The notes below the pieces were generated by a model. The model did no database searches. It was given only the letters and a program-made list of their open reading frames with translations, and was not told where the DNA came from. From assembly GCF_947631635.1 (NCBI RefSeq), contig NZ_CANRMB010000015.1, forward strand, positions 1-64,000: a stretch of DNA of 64,000 bases, given 5' to 3'. Both the position numbers and the translations under genes were made by a program. Shown piece after piece: positions 1 through 8,164 of the stretch; positions within the stretch are counted from its first letter, which is position 1; the number at the start of each line of letters is the position of its first letter. The stretch is from an uncultured Dysosmobacter sp. GTDB taxonomy: Bacteria > Bacillota > Clostridia > Oscillospirales > Oscillospiraceae.

Positions 1-143
1 TTTCTTCCATGCCTCTTTTGTCTGTTTCCTCATATCCCTTATTATATCATCAAATCTTTATTTTGGACACTCCCCTGGAATTCTCCTGTTCTTTTAAAAG
101 AAGCGCAGCTCATTGACAGCTTCAGCAGCCTCACCAGCATACC

Positions 144-172
144 TTGAACGGGGCAGATGCCCATGGTACAAT
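144..172 (+). promoter_or_regulatory. Sigma-A promoter of the orphan gene
   Basis: TTGAAC and TACAAT are separated by exactly 17 bases. The start codon at 209 follows after a short leader with a GGTGAT ribosome binding site. The fit to consensus is good; no regulator site is apparent. Confidence 0.55.
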
Positions 173-208
173 GGAAGCGATAAAAAGAAATTTAAGTGGT
201 GATTTGAT

Positions 209-1114
209 ATGAGCAATTTATTTGACTTTGAAGAAACAGAAAAGTATGGAATTAGAAAGGGAATTGTTTTCTATTTTGGTGACTGTATTGATTCCAATAT
301 ATTACTTGTATTGGAATCAATTATAAATCAATTTCTTCTTATGACCCATATGGAATTTACAAAAAAACGGGGCGGAAACGAATATGTAAATATAAGGAAT
401 CTCCGAGGTGGCTGGCGGAAAGTTTTTCGCCGGGAATTTAAATGTGAAGATTTCAATAAGTATGGTACAAGGGTTTTGACATTGGATAGCTGTACTCCGC
501 AGCAATTGCAAACGATTCGTGCTGTTATCAGAATGAGTAATGACTCCCCCGCAAGATGCCGTATTGCGGGCAATCCCATTAAAGTTAATCATATCTATTT
601 TCAACTTCCACTTGAAACCGATTGGTCCGCCATTTTTCGATTTATTGAGTATGTAAATGGGAAACTGGACCTTCATTACGCGAGCGCGGGTTATGAAATG
701 GCTTACAATGTATATCATTATCCAGGAAGTTCAGGGTATGCTACACGCGCATTAAAAAATTTGAAGTATATAAACAGTGATGGAACGGAGTGGGGGGATT
801 TGCTCGTTGTTACGGATTTTGGTATCCCATGCCCCAATTTTATACAAGTCCTGTGTCCTGACTTAGCGCAGAAGATCAACGATAAAACTGCAAGTAAAAT
901 ATATAGAAAATGGGAGAATAACAGGCTGTTTCTTGATATTTTGGATCGAACCGCGGGGCGTCTGTATGAACCGGCATTTGAGGAAATAGAGGCCAGATAT
1001 AAAGAGCTTTACCAGATGCTTATCCCGATTATTGTTTCGCCTCCGCGCTCTATGTTTATGCGAGAACATGACTGGAATAAAAGGCTGAAAAGATTTGAAG
1101 AAACATCCCTATAA
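209..1114 (+). CDS. Hypothetical protein, possibly DUF3396-like immunity protein
   Basis: A 301-residue soluble protein without signal peptide or membrane segment. It is clearly richer in A/T than the genes that follow, has A/T-ending codons, and stands alone with its own promoter, which suggests horizontal acquisition. The middle of the protein (around residues 150-175, with HYASAGYEMAYN) loosely resembles the DUF3396 family associated with type VI effector immunity; this is from memory and tentative. No toxin partner is visible before the window edge. The ATG at 209 has GGTGAT upstream. It may be a lone immunity or cargo gene. Confidence 0.6.
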   Translation: MSNLFDFEETEKYGIRKGIVFYFGDCIDSNILLVLESIINQFLLMTHMEFTKKRGGNEYVNIRNLRGGWRKVFRREFKCEDFNKYGTRVLTLDSCTPQQLQTIRAVIRMSNDSPARCRIAGNPIKVNHIYFQLPLETDWSAIFRFIEYVNGKLDLHYASAGYEMAYNVYHYPGSSGYATRALKNLKYINSDGTEWGDLLVVTDFGIPCPNFIQVLCPDLAQKINDKTASKIYRKWENNRLFLDILDRTAGRLYEPAFEEIEARYKELYQMLIPIIVSPPRSMFMREHDWNKRLKRFEETSL

Positions 1115-1416
1115 ATAGCAGTTTAGCGGACAACTATTTCTAAGGAATAACTGCCCGTTCTGTGATTCTGACCAATTATTTCCGTCCTGGCGTTTTGCAG
1201 CATCCATCTGAAAAGGGAGCGGGTATTGTCTTTTACCCCATCTGTTTTTATTGTATCTGTTGTCTTTGCAGGGATATGGCTTCTCGCTTGTGCGACGAAC
1301 AAGATGCGGACGATATGCAGCAGGCGGACAACAGGACCATTGAAAGGCGAATCACGATCCACTCGAGGGGGCGCACCGGCAGCTATGCGCCCCTTAAAAT
1401 TTTCTTCTCTCCCCCA
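1115..1416. other. Intergenic region, no convincing gene
   Basis: This stretch holds short open frames but none with a good ribosome binding site and recognisable protein. It contains a 19-base sequence at 1150-1168 that recurs with one mismatch at 36888-36906, and a GC-rich hairpin at 1368-1393. It looks like decayed DNA between the AT-rich orphan gene and adenine deaminase. Confidence 0.5.
1368..1403 (+). terminator. Candidate Rho-independent terminator
   Basis: The stem GGGGCGCA/TGCGCCCC encloses a 10-base loop and is followed by an A/T-rich run (TTAAAATTTT). It lies just before the adenine deaminase promoter and may insulate it. Confidence 0.4.
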
Positions 1417-1445
1417 TAGACAAACGCCTGTTTATAGCGTATACT
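1417..1445 (+). promoter_or_regulatory. Sigma-A promoter of adenine deaminase
   Basis: TAGACA and TATACT are separated by 17 bases, about 70 bases upstream of the gene. I see no purine riboswitch core in the leader. Confidence 0.5.
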
Positions 1446-1514
1446 TGCTCTAACGGTGATATTATTTTTGTTTATGTTTGCCATAAGTCATCATAATAAA
1501 GGAGGAACGATCCC

Positions 1515-3239
1515 ATGTCTGAAAGCTACGCGGGCAAGATCAATCGAAAGCTGCTGAAAAAGCGGCGCATCATCAACGCCGCCGCCGGCCGGGAACCCGC
1601 CGACCTGGTGCTGAAAAACGCCGCCTATGTCAATGTGTTCTCCAACGAGATCTGTCACGCCGACATCGCCGTGGCGGAGGGCCTCATCGTGGGCATGGGC
1701 CAATACTCCGGCAAGGTGGAGCACGACTGCGCCGGAAAGATCGTCCTTCCCGGCTTCCTGGACGCCCACATCCACCTGGAGAGCTCCCTGGTCAGCCCCA
1801 AGGAGTTCGTGAAGGCCGTTCTGCCCCACGGCACCACCACCGTCATCACCGACCCCCACGAGATCGCCAATGTCATGGGCACCGACGGCATCGAGTACAT
1901 GCTCCAGGCCACGGAGGACCTGCCGGTGGATGTGCGGTTCATGCTGCCCTCCTGTGTTCCCGCCACGCCGCTGGATGAGTCCGGCGCGGTGCTGGACTAC
2001 CGGGCCATCGACTCCTTCTATGACCACCCCCGGGTGCAGGGCCTTGCGGAGATGATGAATTTTGTGGGCATCATCGCCGGGGACGACCAGCCGGTGGAGA
2101 AGATCGTGGCGGCCCAGGCCCACCACAAGAAGATCGACGGCCACGCCCCGGACCTGGTGGGCAACGACCTGAACGCCTATATCGCCGCCGGGGTCTACTC
2201 CGACCACGAGTGCCACGACTTGAACGACGCCATCGCCAAGCTGGAGCGGGGCCAGTTCATCATGATCCGGGAGGGCACCGCCGCCCGGAACCTGGAGGCC
2301 CTGGTCCCCCTGCTGTGCGACAAATACAGCGAGCGGTGTATGTTCTGCACCGACGACAAGCACCCCAACGACCTGCTGGAAAAGGGCCACATCGACTACA
2401 TCGTAAAGCGGGCCATCTCCCTGGGCGCGGACCCCATCACCGCCGTGAAGGTGGCCTGCCACAATGCCGCCCGGTACTTCCTGCTGAACAACCGGGGCGC
2501 CATCGCACCGGGGTATCTGGGAGACTTTGTGGTCATCGACAACTTCCAGGATTTCAACATCGAAAGGGTCTATAAAAAAGGCGAGCTGATGGTGGAGAAT
2601 GGGCAGGTGCGGGACTTCCCCGTGCCGGAGATCGAGCCCTACCTGGTGGAACGCGCCCACAACACCTTCCACGTGGGGGCCCTGTCCGCAGAGGATTTCA
2701 TCGACCACCGCCCCCGGGGCATCATCGGCATGGTCCCCGGCGAGATCACCACAGTGGACGCCGGATACTCCGACCGCATCGACGTGGAGTATGACGTGCT
2801 GAAGATCGCCGTAGTGGAGCGGCACAAGAACACCCACCACATCGGCATCGGCTTCATCCAAGGCTACGGATTGAAGTCCGGCGCTGTCGCCACCTCCATC
2901 TCCCATGACTCCCACAACATCATCGTGGTGGGCACCAACGAGGCGGATATGGCGGCGGCGGTCAACCGGGTGGTGGAGCTGAACGGCGGCATCGTAGTCT
3001 GGGACCAGGCCGCGCCCATGGCGGAGGTCCCCCTGGCCATCGCCGGCATCATGAGCGACGAACCCCTGGTGACGGTGAATGAAAAGCTGGAATCCGCCAA
3101 GGAGAAGGCCTTCGCGCTGGGCGTCAGCCGGGGCGTGGACCCCTTCATGACCTTGAGTTTTATGGCCCTGCCGGTGATCCCCTCCCTGCGCATCACCACC
3201 CGGGGCGTGTTCGACGTGACGACCCAGAGCTATGTGTGA
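1515..3239 (+). CDS. ade: Adenine deaminase
   Basis: Deaminates adenine to hypoxanthine for purine salvage in the cytoplasm. The 574 residues match the usual length of the bacterial Ade family of the amidohydrolase superfamily. The metal-binding DAHIHLESS motif lies near residue 83, the HGTTT/DPHEIANV segment follows, and CTDDKHPNDL is near residue 278. The C-terminal part carries the family's SISHDSHN motif. The ATG is preceded by AGGAGG at 1501-1506. It has its own promoter and a strong terminator, so it is probably monocistronic. Confidence 0.95.
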   Translation: MSESYAGKINRKLLKKRRIINAAAGREPADLVLKNAAYVNVFSNEICHADIAVAEGLIVGMGQYSGKVEHDCAGKIVLPGFLDAHIHLESSLVSPKEFVKAVLPHGTTTVITDPHEIANVMGTDGIEYMLQATEDLPVDVRFMLPSCVPATPLDESGAVLDYRAIDSFYDHPRVQGLAEMMNFVGIIAGDDQPVEKIVAAQAHHKKIDGHAPDLVGNDLNAYIAAGVYSDHECHDLNDAIAKLERGQFIMIREGTAARNLEALVPLLCDKYSERCMFCTDDKHPNDLLEKGHIDYIVKRAISLGADPITAVKVACHNAARYFLLNNRGAIAPGYLGDFVVIDNFQDFNIERVYKKGELMVENGQVRDFPVPEIEPYLVERAHNTFHVGALSAEDFIDHRPRGIIGMVPGEITTVDAGYSDRIDVEYDVLKIAVVERHKNTHHIGIGFIQGYGLKSGAVATSISHDSHNIIVVGTNEADMAAAVNRVVELNGGIVVWDQAAPMAEVPLAIAGIMSDEPLVTVNEKLESAKEKAFALGVSRGVDPFMTLSFMALPVIPSLRITTRGVFDVTTQSYV

Positions 3240-3252
3240 CCAATAAAATCCG

Positions 3253-3290
3253 GCGGGCCGTGGAGCTTTCCACGGCCCGCTGTTTGATTC
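3253..3290 (+). terminator. Terminator after adenine deaminase
   Basis: A perfect 12-bp stem, GCGGGCCGTGGA with its complement and a 4-base loop, is followed by TGTTTGATTCT. It lies between the convergent ade and lipoprotein genes. Confidence 0.7.
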
Positions 3291-4613
3291 TCATTTCTCC
3301 GCCTCCAGGGGCAGGTGAGAGATGAAATACCAACTCCCGTCCGGCTGCTGTTCCAGCGTCAGCTCCCCACGGCTTCCGGTGAGGACTACCCGGCCCCCAT
3401 CCCGGCGGCCGGAGAGACAGATGAAGGTCCCCGGCCCAAAATCGCTGGTGAAGTTGTAATAGGCGTCGTACTCCGGCAGATAGAGCAGCGTCGGGCCGTT
3501 GTCATTCACATGGGTCAGGTCCGCCGTGGTGATGCCCATATACGTTTTCAGCGCCGCGTCCACATCCGCCCGCCTGTATTTGTGGGTCGGCATCGGGAGA
3601 GCGTCCGGCTCAAAATCCTCTCCAAAGGGCCAGTCCTCCAGCTGGGACAGGGCCTGCAATTCCTCCGAATCGTCGGGCAGGACCTCCCCGGGTGAAAAGA
3701 GATACATAAACTCCCGGAAATCGATATCCTCCGGTCTTTCATAATAGGAGGTAAAAAAGCAGCTGATCTGGGTGGCGTAAGTCGTGCGATCCACTGTATA
3801 AGTAGCTGCGAAGGCCTCGTTGACCGCCTCGACCTCCTCCGCCGTCAAAGCGTTGGGGTCCGCGCGCTCCGGTATGGTCACCGCGCCTGTTTCGTCCAGC
3901 GGCAGGTAGGACACGAACCGCCAGCTCCCGTCCGCCTGCTCCTCCAGTGTCAGCTGGGCTTCCACCCAGCCGCCGGCGGTCCCCATGGGCGGAACGTAAT
4001 GCACCGGCGTGCTTTTTCCGGTCAGCCGGACAATGCTCCCCTCCCGGACGCCCGCCTGACAGTCGAACCAGCCGGGGCCGAAATCGCTGGTGTAATTGTA
4101 ATAGGCGTCATACTCCGGCACATAAAACAGGCTCTCCTTCCATGGTCCGGCCAGGTCTGCCGCAGCAATGCCGGTATACCGCTCCAAAAAGGCGTCTACA
4201 TCCGCCCGGGGATAGCGGTGGAGGGGCACTATCATCTCATCCGGCGTTTCCGCGCTCTGGAAGGGCCAGTCCTCCTGCCGCTTCAATGCCTCAAACTCCG
4301 CCTGGCCCACCGGCTCCGGCTCCTGCCCCATCCGGACCTCCTCCGCCACAAAGCAGTAGGCCAGAAAGGCGGACAGGTCGATGTCCGCCGGACTTGCGTA
4401 GTAGCAGGACACCAGGCAGAGCAGGGGATTGGTCACTTCCACCCCGTCCTCTGTGGTGATAAAAGGTGCGAAAGCCTCATTCACCCGTTCGACCTCCTCC
4501 GCTGTGAGAGATATGGGGTCTGTCTCCGGCGTTTTCTCCGCCTGTCCGCAACCCCCCAGCAGTCCCAGCATGACCGCCAGTGCCAGTGCTGCCGCCCAAT
4601 GCGCTCTTTTCAT
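3291..4613 (-). CDS. Putative lipoprotein with two internal repeats
   Basis: A 440-residue secreted protein of unknown function. A hydrophobic signal ends in LLGGC, a lipobox, so it is probably anchored to the outer membrane leaflet through Cys22. The mature part is an internal duplication: each half starts with LTAEEVE.VNEAFA, continues with a Y-R-A-DVDA segment, then EYDAYYN(Y/F)TSDFGPG and ends in a DGSW.F.S.LPL strand. The halves cover about residues 36-250 and 255-437. I do not recognise a named family. The gene is transcribed alone, convergent with ade. Confidence 0.8.
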   Translation of the reverse strand: MKRAHWAAALALAVMLGLLGGCGQAEKTPETDPISLTAEEVERVNEAFAPFITTEDGVEVTNPLLCLVSCYYASPADIDLSAFLAYCFVAEEVRMGQEPEPVGQAEFEALKRQEDWPFQSAETPDEMIVPLHRYPRADVDAFLERYTGIAAADLAGPWKESLFYVPEYDAYYNYTSDFGPGWFDCQAGVREGSIVRLTGKSTPVHYVPPMGTAGGWVEAQLTLEEQADGSWRFVSYLPLDETGAVTIPERADPNALTAEEVEAVNEAFAATYTVDRTTYATQISCFFTSYYERPEDIDFREFMYLFSPGEVLPDDSEELQALSQLEDWPFGEDFEPDALPMPTHKYRRADVDAALKTYMGITTADLTHVNDNGPTLLYLPEYDAYYNFTSDFGPGTFICLSGRRDGGRVVLTGSRGELTLEQQPDGSWYFISHLPLEAEK

Positions 4614-4684
4614 CGGTTGGTCGCCCCCTGTCCTTCTTCTGTTCTCTGGTCTTCTTTTTTCACTATATCAGATAGACAGGCGAA

Positions 4685-4738
4685 AAGCGTAACAAAACCG
4701 TGACGGTTTGGCAACAAACCGCCGCGGTTTTGAAACTT
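4685..4738 (-). terminator. Long hairpin between lipoprotein gene and isochorismatase remnant
   Basis: Inverted copies of AAAACCG and CGGTTTG form a long stem with a TTGC loop. Read on the minus strand it ends in TTTTGTT, so it would terminate the remnant gene at 4749-4916. Confidence 0.45.
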
Positions 4739-4748
4739 TCCGCACCAT

Positions 4749-4916
4749 TTACGCATGTTCCGCCGTGATCTGGCACACCCTCATGGCCTCCAGCGCGTTC
4801 CGGTGGCTCTCCGGCGTCACGCCCGTGCGGCAGGATGCGTCCACCGCGATCTCCGCAGGCCCCAATGCTCCGCTGGCAAAATCACTCTGCATATCCACAG
4901 CGATCAAAGCATCCAT
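4749..4916 (-). pseudogene. Isochorismatase-family cysteine hydrolase, internally deleted
   Basis: This 55-codon frame has a good AGGAGG site and starts MDALIAVDMQSDFASGALG, the typical start of nicotinamidase/isochorismatase-like hydrolases including the catalytic Asp. It then passes straight into VDASCRTGVTPESHRNALEA, which is the C-terminal region of the same family. About 110-120 residues that normally lie between, including the catalytic Lys and the following core, are missing. I read this as an in-frame internal deletion leaving both ends; the product cannot fold as a hydrolase. The family normally has about 170-190 residues. Confidence 0.65.
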
Positions 4917-5003
4917 ACCGAATGCCTCCTTGCGATTTTCCCCGATCACAGCAGAGCCGCTCCATAAAATCCACCAAAACGCCCCCTTTCTTACACGAAA
5001 GTA

Positions 5004-5032
5004 TTGACTTTCCCGCGGCAGTCCATTACCAT
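5004..5032 (+). promoter_or_regulatory. Sigma-A promoter of the NSS transporter
   Basis: TTGACT and TACCAT are separated by 17 bases, about 90 bases upstream of the start codon. Confidence 0.5.
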
Positions 5033-5057
5033 AGGAGTGTCCCAATGGCAGGGATGT

Positions 5058-5085
5058 GGAACGGCGATGCACCGTTCCCTTTTTT
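5058..5085 (+). promoter_or_regulatory. Terminator-like hairpin in the transporter leader
   Basis: GGAACGG/CCGTTCC with a 7-base loop is followed by six T. It lies between the predicted promoter and the gene it should transcribe, which is the arrangement of an attenuator. No known riboswitch core was recognised around it. Confidence 0.45.
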
Positions 5086-5123
5086 CGGCCTTTGGGCGGT
5101 CAAAGAGAAGGAGATTTGTTTTC

Positions 5124-6572
5124 ATGAAACGCGAGAGCTTCCAATCCCGTCTGGGCTTCCTGCTGGTGAGCGCCGGGTGTGCCATCGGCATCGGCAACGT
5201 CTGGAAATTCCCCTATGTCACCGGCGAAAACGGCGGCGGCGTGTTCGTGTTGTTCTATCTGCTGTTCCTGATCGTTATGGGCGTGCCCGTGCTGACGATG
5301 GAGCTGGCGGTGGGCCGTGCCAGCCGCAAGAGCGCGGTGCAGGGCTATGCCGCTCTGGAGCCCCAGGGCAGCAGGTGGCATATCCACGGCTGGTTCTGCG
5401 TCATCGGCTGCTACCTGCTGATGATGTACTACACCACCGTGTCCGGCTGGATGCTGGGCTATTTTTTCAAGTTTGCCTCCGGCACCTTCACGGGCCTGCA
5501 GGGCGAGGCCATCGACAACATGTTCTTCGTCTCCACGCTGGGCAATCCCGGCGAGATGGCCTGCTGGATGGCAGTCACGGTGCTGGCGGGCATTCTGGTG
5601 TGCAGCTTCGGCCTGCAAAACGGCCTGGAGCGCATCACCAAGGTGATGATGCTGGGCCTGCTGGGCCTGATCGTAGTGCTGGCGGTCCACAGTCTGCTGC
5701 TGCCCGGCGCGGCGGAGGGCGTCCGCTTCTACCTGCTGCCGGATTTCGGCCGGGCCGCTGAAATGGGCATCGGCAAGGTCATCACCGCCGCCATGAACCA
5801 GGCCTTCTTCACCCTGAGCCTGGGCATCGCCGCCATGGAGATCTTCGGCAGCTACATGTCCAGGGACAATACCCTCACCGGCGAGGCGGTCCGCATCTGC
5901 TCTCTGGATACCTTTGTGGCCCTTATGAGCGGCCTCATCATCTTCCCCGCCTGCTTCAGCTTCAACGTGCAGCCGGACTCCGGCCCCTCCCTGATCTTCA
6001 TCACCCTGCCGAAGGTCTTTGTCAACATGGCCGGCGGACGGCTGTGGGGCACGCTGTTCTTCCTGTTCATGACCTTTGCCAGCTTCTCCACGGTCATCGC
6101 TGTGTTTGAGAATCTGCTGGCCTCCTGCATCGACAACTTCGGCTGGTCCCGGAAGAAGGCCGCCGCCGTCAACCTGGTGTTCATCCTCATCGCCAGTCTG
6201 CCCTGCGTGCTGGGATACAACCTCTGGTCCGGCTTCCACCCCCTGCTGGGCAAGGACGTGCTGGACAGCGAGGATTTTCTGGTGTCCAATCTGCTGCTGC
6301 CTATCGGCTCCCTGATATACCTGCTGTTCTGCGTGATGCCCATGGGCTGGAAATACGACAGCTACCTGGCCGAGGCCAACACCGGCAAGGGCCTGAAGCT
6401 GCCTAGTCGGGGCACGCCCAAGGTCCTGATGCAGGCATACCTCAGCGTTGTTCTGCCGGTCCTGATCCTGGTCATCCTGATTCAGGGACTGCCCACCATG
6501 ATGTGGAAGACCGGCGTCTGTATCGCCGTCCTGGCCCTGATCGGCATCATGTCCCACCGGAAAAAGTCCTGA
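5124..6572 (+). CDS. Sodium-dependent transporter, NSS/SNF family
   Basis: A polytopic inner-membrane symporter of about 482 residues, the normal size for bacterial neurotransmitter:sodium symporters that import amino acids with sodium. The first helix carries the family signature GCAIGIGNVWKFPYVTGENGG, which forms the Na+ and substrate site, followed by the MELAVGR segment of TM2. I chose the ATG at 5124 because GAAGGAGA precedes it and the protein then begins, as in relatives, just before helix 1; an in-frame upstream ATG lacks a site. Substrate cannot be assigned. Confidence 0.9.
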   Translation: MKRESFQSRLGFLLVSAGCAIGIGNVWKFPYVTGENGGGVFVLFYLLFLIVMGVPVLTMELAVGRASRKSAVQGYAALEPQGSRWHIHGWFCVIGCYLLMMYYTTVSGWMLGYFFKFASGTFTGLQGEAIDNMFFVSTLGNPGEMACWMAVTVLAGILVCSFGLQNGLERITKVMMLGLLGLIVVLAVHSLLLPGAAEGVRFYLLPDFGRAAEMGIGKVITAAMNQAFFTLSLGIAAMEIFGSYMSRDNTLTGEAVRICSLDTFVALMSGLIIFPACFSFNVQPDSGPSLIFITLPKVFVNMAGGRLWGTLFFLFMTFASFSTVIAVFENLLASCIDNFGWSRKKAAAVNLVFILIASLPCVLGYNLWSGFHPLLGKDVLDSEDFLVSNLLLPIGSLIYLLFCVMPMGWKYDSYLAEANTGKGLKLPSRGTPKVLMQAYLSVVLPVLILVILIQGLPTMMWKTGVCIAVLALIGIMSHRKKS

Positions 6573-6578
6573 TAGAAA

Positions 6579-6607
6579 AGCGGCAGCTGTGTGGCTGCCG
6601 CTTTTTC
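6579..6607 (+). terminator. Terminator after NSS transporter
   Basis: AGCGGCAG/CTGCCGCT stem with an 8-base loop followed by TTTTTC. Confidence 0.75.
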
Positions 6608-6652
6608 GCCGCTTTGACGATATTTTACAAGCCTTTTGCGCCCTGGCTGTGG

Positions 6653-6834
6653 TATAGTCAATTCACTTGAAAAATCCCATGGGATTTTTCAAGCGGGCGA
6701 TGCCCGCTGTGCGTAAAACGCACAGTGATTGCCGATGAAATTCCAATCAAGGCCGCGGTCGCGGCCTGTCACAGCGCACATGCGCTGTGACACTTGAAAA
6801 GTGAATGTATCACGTTTCAAGTGATTTGATGATA
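6653..6834 (+). repeat. Six-hairpin dispersed element, copy A
   Basis: A 182-bp element bounded by imperfect inverted repeats (TATAGTCAATTCACTTGAAA and its counterpart at the right end). Inside are six consecutive palindromes: a 28-base one starting CTTGAAAAATCC, GCGGGCGATGCCCGC, TGTGCGT/ACGCACA, GGCCGCGGTCGCGGCC, a TGTCACAGCGCA stem, and a CTTGAAA/TTTCAAG stem. There is no coding frame. It ends 30 bases before the AraC gene. Five relatives lie elsewhere in the window. Confidence 0.85.
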
Positions 6835-6863
6835 TCATAGCGTCCAGCAAGGAGGTCTTTCCC

Positions 6864-7709
6864 ATGGAACATCCTGATAAAACCGTGGCCGCGGACCACG
6901 ACCTGCACATCGAGGCCTACCATTTTCAGGGGCTTTCCCAGCCCTTCCCCCTACACTTCCACGCCCACTATGTGCTGGGTCTGGCGGAGCGGGGCACCCG
7001 GTGCCTCTCCTGTAAGCGGCAGGAGGCCACGCTCCATCCCGGCGAGCTGCTTCTGCTCAACCCGGGGGACAGCCACGCCTGCACCCAGTGCGGCGATGAG
7101 CCGCTGGATTACCGCAGCGTCAACATCCCCATCGAGACCATGCTGGACCTCTCCATGGAGCTGACGGGCAGCCGGACGCTCCCGGTCTTTTCCGCCGCCG
7201 TCATCGGCGACCAGGAGATCGCCTGCCAGTTCCGGGCCTTTCACGAGCTGCTTTTGAACGGCGCCAGCCGCTTTGCCAAAGAGGAGTCTCTTTTCCTGCT
7301 GATGGCAAACCTGACGGAGCGGTATGCGCAGTTCCAGCCCGCCGCGCTCCCGGAGTGCCGGACGGAAGTGGAGCATGCCTGCGCCTATATGGACCGGCAT
7401 TTCATGGAGCGGATCACTCTGGACCAGCTCTGCCGCCGCGTCGGCTTGAGCAAATCCACCCTTTTGCGGAGCTTTACCCAGGCCAGGGGGATCACCCCCT
7501 ACCGCTATTTGGAGACCGTCCGCGTCAGCGCGGCGAAAGCGCTTCTGGAACAGGGTGTGCCGCCCCTGGAGGCCGCTATGCGCACGGGCTTCTCCGACCA
7601 AAGCCACTTCACCAATCACTTTACCAGCTTTATCGGCCTGCCGCCCGGTCTGTACCGGGACATCCTACAGGGCAGGGGAAAAGGAGAACAGCATGGACTA
7701 TCAACATGA
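6864..7709 (+). CDS. AraC-family transcriptional regulator
   Basis: A 281-residue DNA-binding protein. Residues about 10-95 form a cupin sensor domain (HFHAHYVLGL, PGELLLLNPGDSH) and residues about 175-275 carry the two helix-turn-helix units of AraC (ITLDQLCRRVGLSKSTLLRSF, then FSDQSHFTNHF). The start has AAGGAGG upstream. The gene overlaps the following DUF2000 gene by 17 bases, so the two are co-transcribed. The effector is not evident; this pairing of AraC regulator with DUF2000 protein is common in Firmicutes. Confidence 0.9.
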   Translation: MEHPDKTVAADHDLHIEAYHFQGLSQPFPLHFHAHYVLGLAERGTRCLSCKRQEATLHPGELLLLNPGDSHACTQCGDEPLDYRSVNIPIETMLDLSMELTGSRTLPVFSAAVIGDQEIACQFRAFHELLLNGASRFAKEESLFLLMANLTERYAQFQPAALPECRTEVEHACAYMDRHFMERITLDQLCRRVGLSKSTLLRSFTQARGITPYRYLETVRVSAAKALLEQGVPPLEAAMRTGFSDQSHFTNHFTSFIGLPPGLYRDILQGRGKGEQHGLST

Positions 7710-8115
7710 AAAATGCGTCATGGTGATCGACGAGAGCCTGCCGCTGGGCATCGCCGCCAACGCCGCGGCCATTCTGGGCATCACCCTGGGCAAGCAGGTG
7801 CCGGAGGCCGTGGGTGCCGACGTATGGGATGGCAGCGGCAGACCGCACCTGGGCATCATCGCCTTTCCCGTCCCCATCCTGCGGGGCGGCGCGGAGACGA
7901 TCAGGGCTCTGCGGGAGACCCTCTATGGGCCGGACTACGCCGGATTGACGGTGGTGGATTTTTCCGACCTGGCCCAGAGCTGCAAGGCCTATGAGGAATT
8001 CACCGGCAAACTGGAAGCTGTGCCGGAGGCAGACCTCCGGTATCTGGGTCTTGCCATCTGCGGCGACAAAAAGCAGATCAATAAGCTGACCGGCAGTATG
8101 CCCCTGCTGCGGTAA
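7693..8115 (+). CDS. DUF2000 family protein
   Basis: A 140-residue cytoplasmic protein of unknown function. It opens with CVMVIDESLPLGIAANAAAI and has the HLGIIAFPVPIL segment, typical of DUF2000, a family related in fold to peptidyl-tRNA hydrolase II. The start at 7693 has AAAGGAG seven bases upstream and lies inside the end of the AraC gene. Co-transcription suggests that it acts in the same response, but no substrate can be named. Confidence 0.85.
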   Translation: MDYQHEKCVMVIDESLPLGIAANAAAILGITLGKQVPEAVGADVWDGSGRPHLGIIAFPVPILRGGAETIRALRETLYGPDYAGLTVVDFSDLAQSCKAYEEFTGKLEAVPEADLRYLGLAICGDKKQINKLTGSMPLLR

Positions 8116-8136
8116 GCCCTCCCTGAAACGCGCAGA

Positions 8137-8164
8137 GCCGCCGGAAATTTCCGGCGGCCTTTTC
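8137..8164. terminator. Bidirectional terminator
   Basis: GCCGCCGGAAATTTCCGGCGGC is almost a perfect palindrome, followed by CTTTTC on the plus strand. It separates convergent DUF2000 and XRE genes. Confidence 0.7.

Noticed and set aside
1-33. A possible start of a minus-strand gene leaving the window (MRKQTKEAWKK) with TATAAT just upstream
   Set aside because: Only 11 codons are visible, there is no ribosome binding site and no clear -35 box.
1162-1453. Two overlapping short frames before adenine deaminase
   Set aside because: No good ribosome binding site, mixed composition and a terminator hairpin inside. A single hydrophobic stretch is not enough.
1417-1514. Purine riboswitch before adenine deaminase
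   Set aside because: The conserved core and three-way junction sequence are not present.
5045-5761. A plus-strand frame starting MAGMWNGDAPFPF as a separate gene
   Set aside because: After the leader it runs as an out-of-frame shadow of the NSS transporter; only its first codons matter as a possible attenuator and are reported there.
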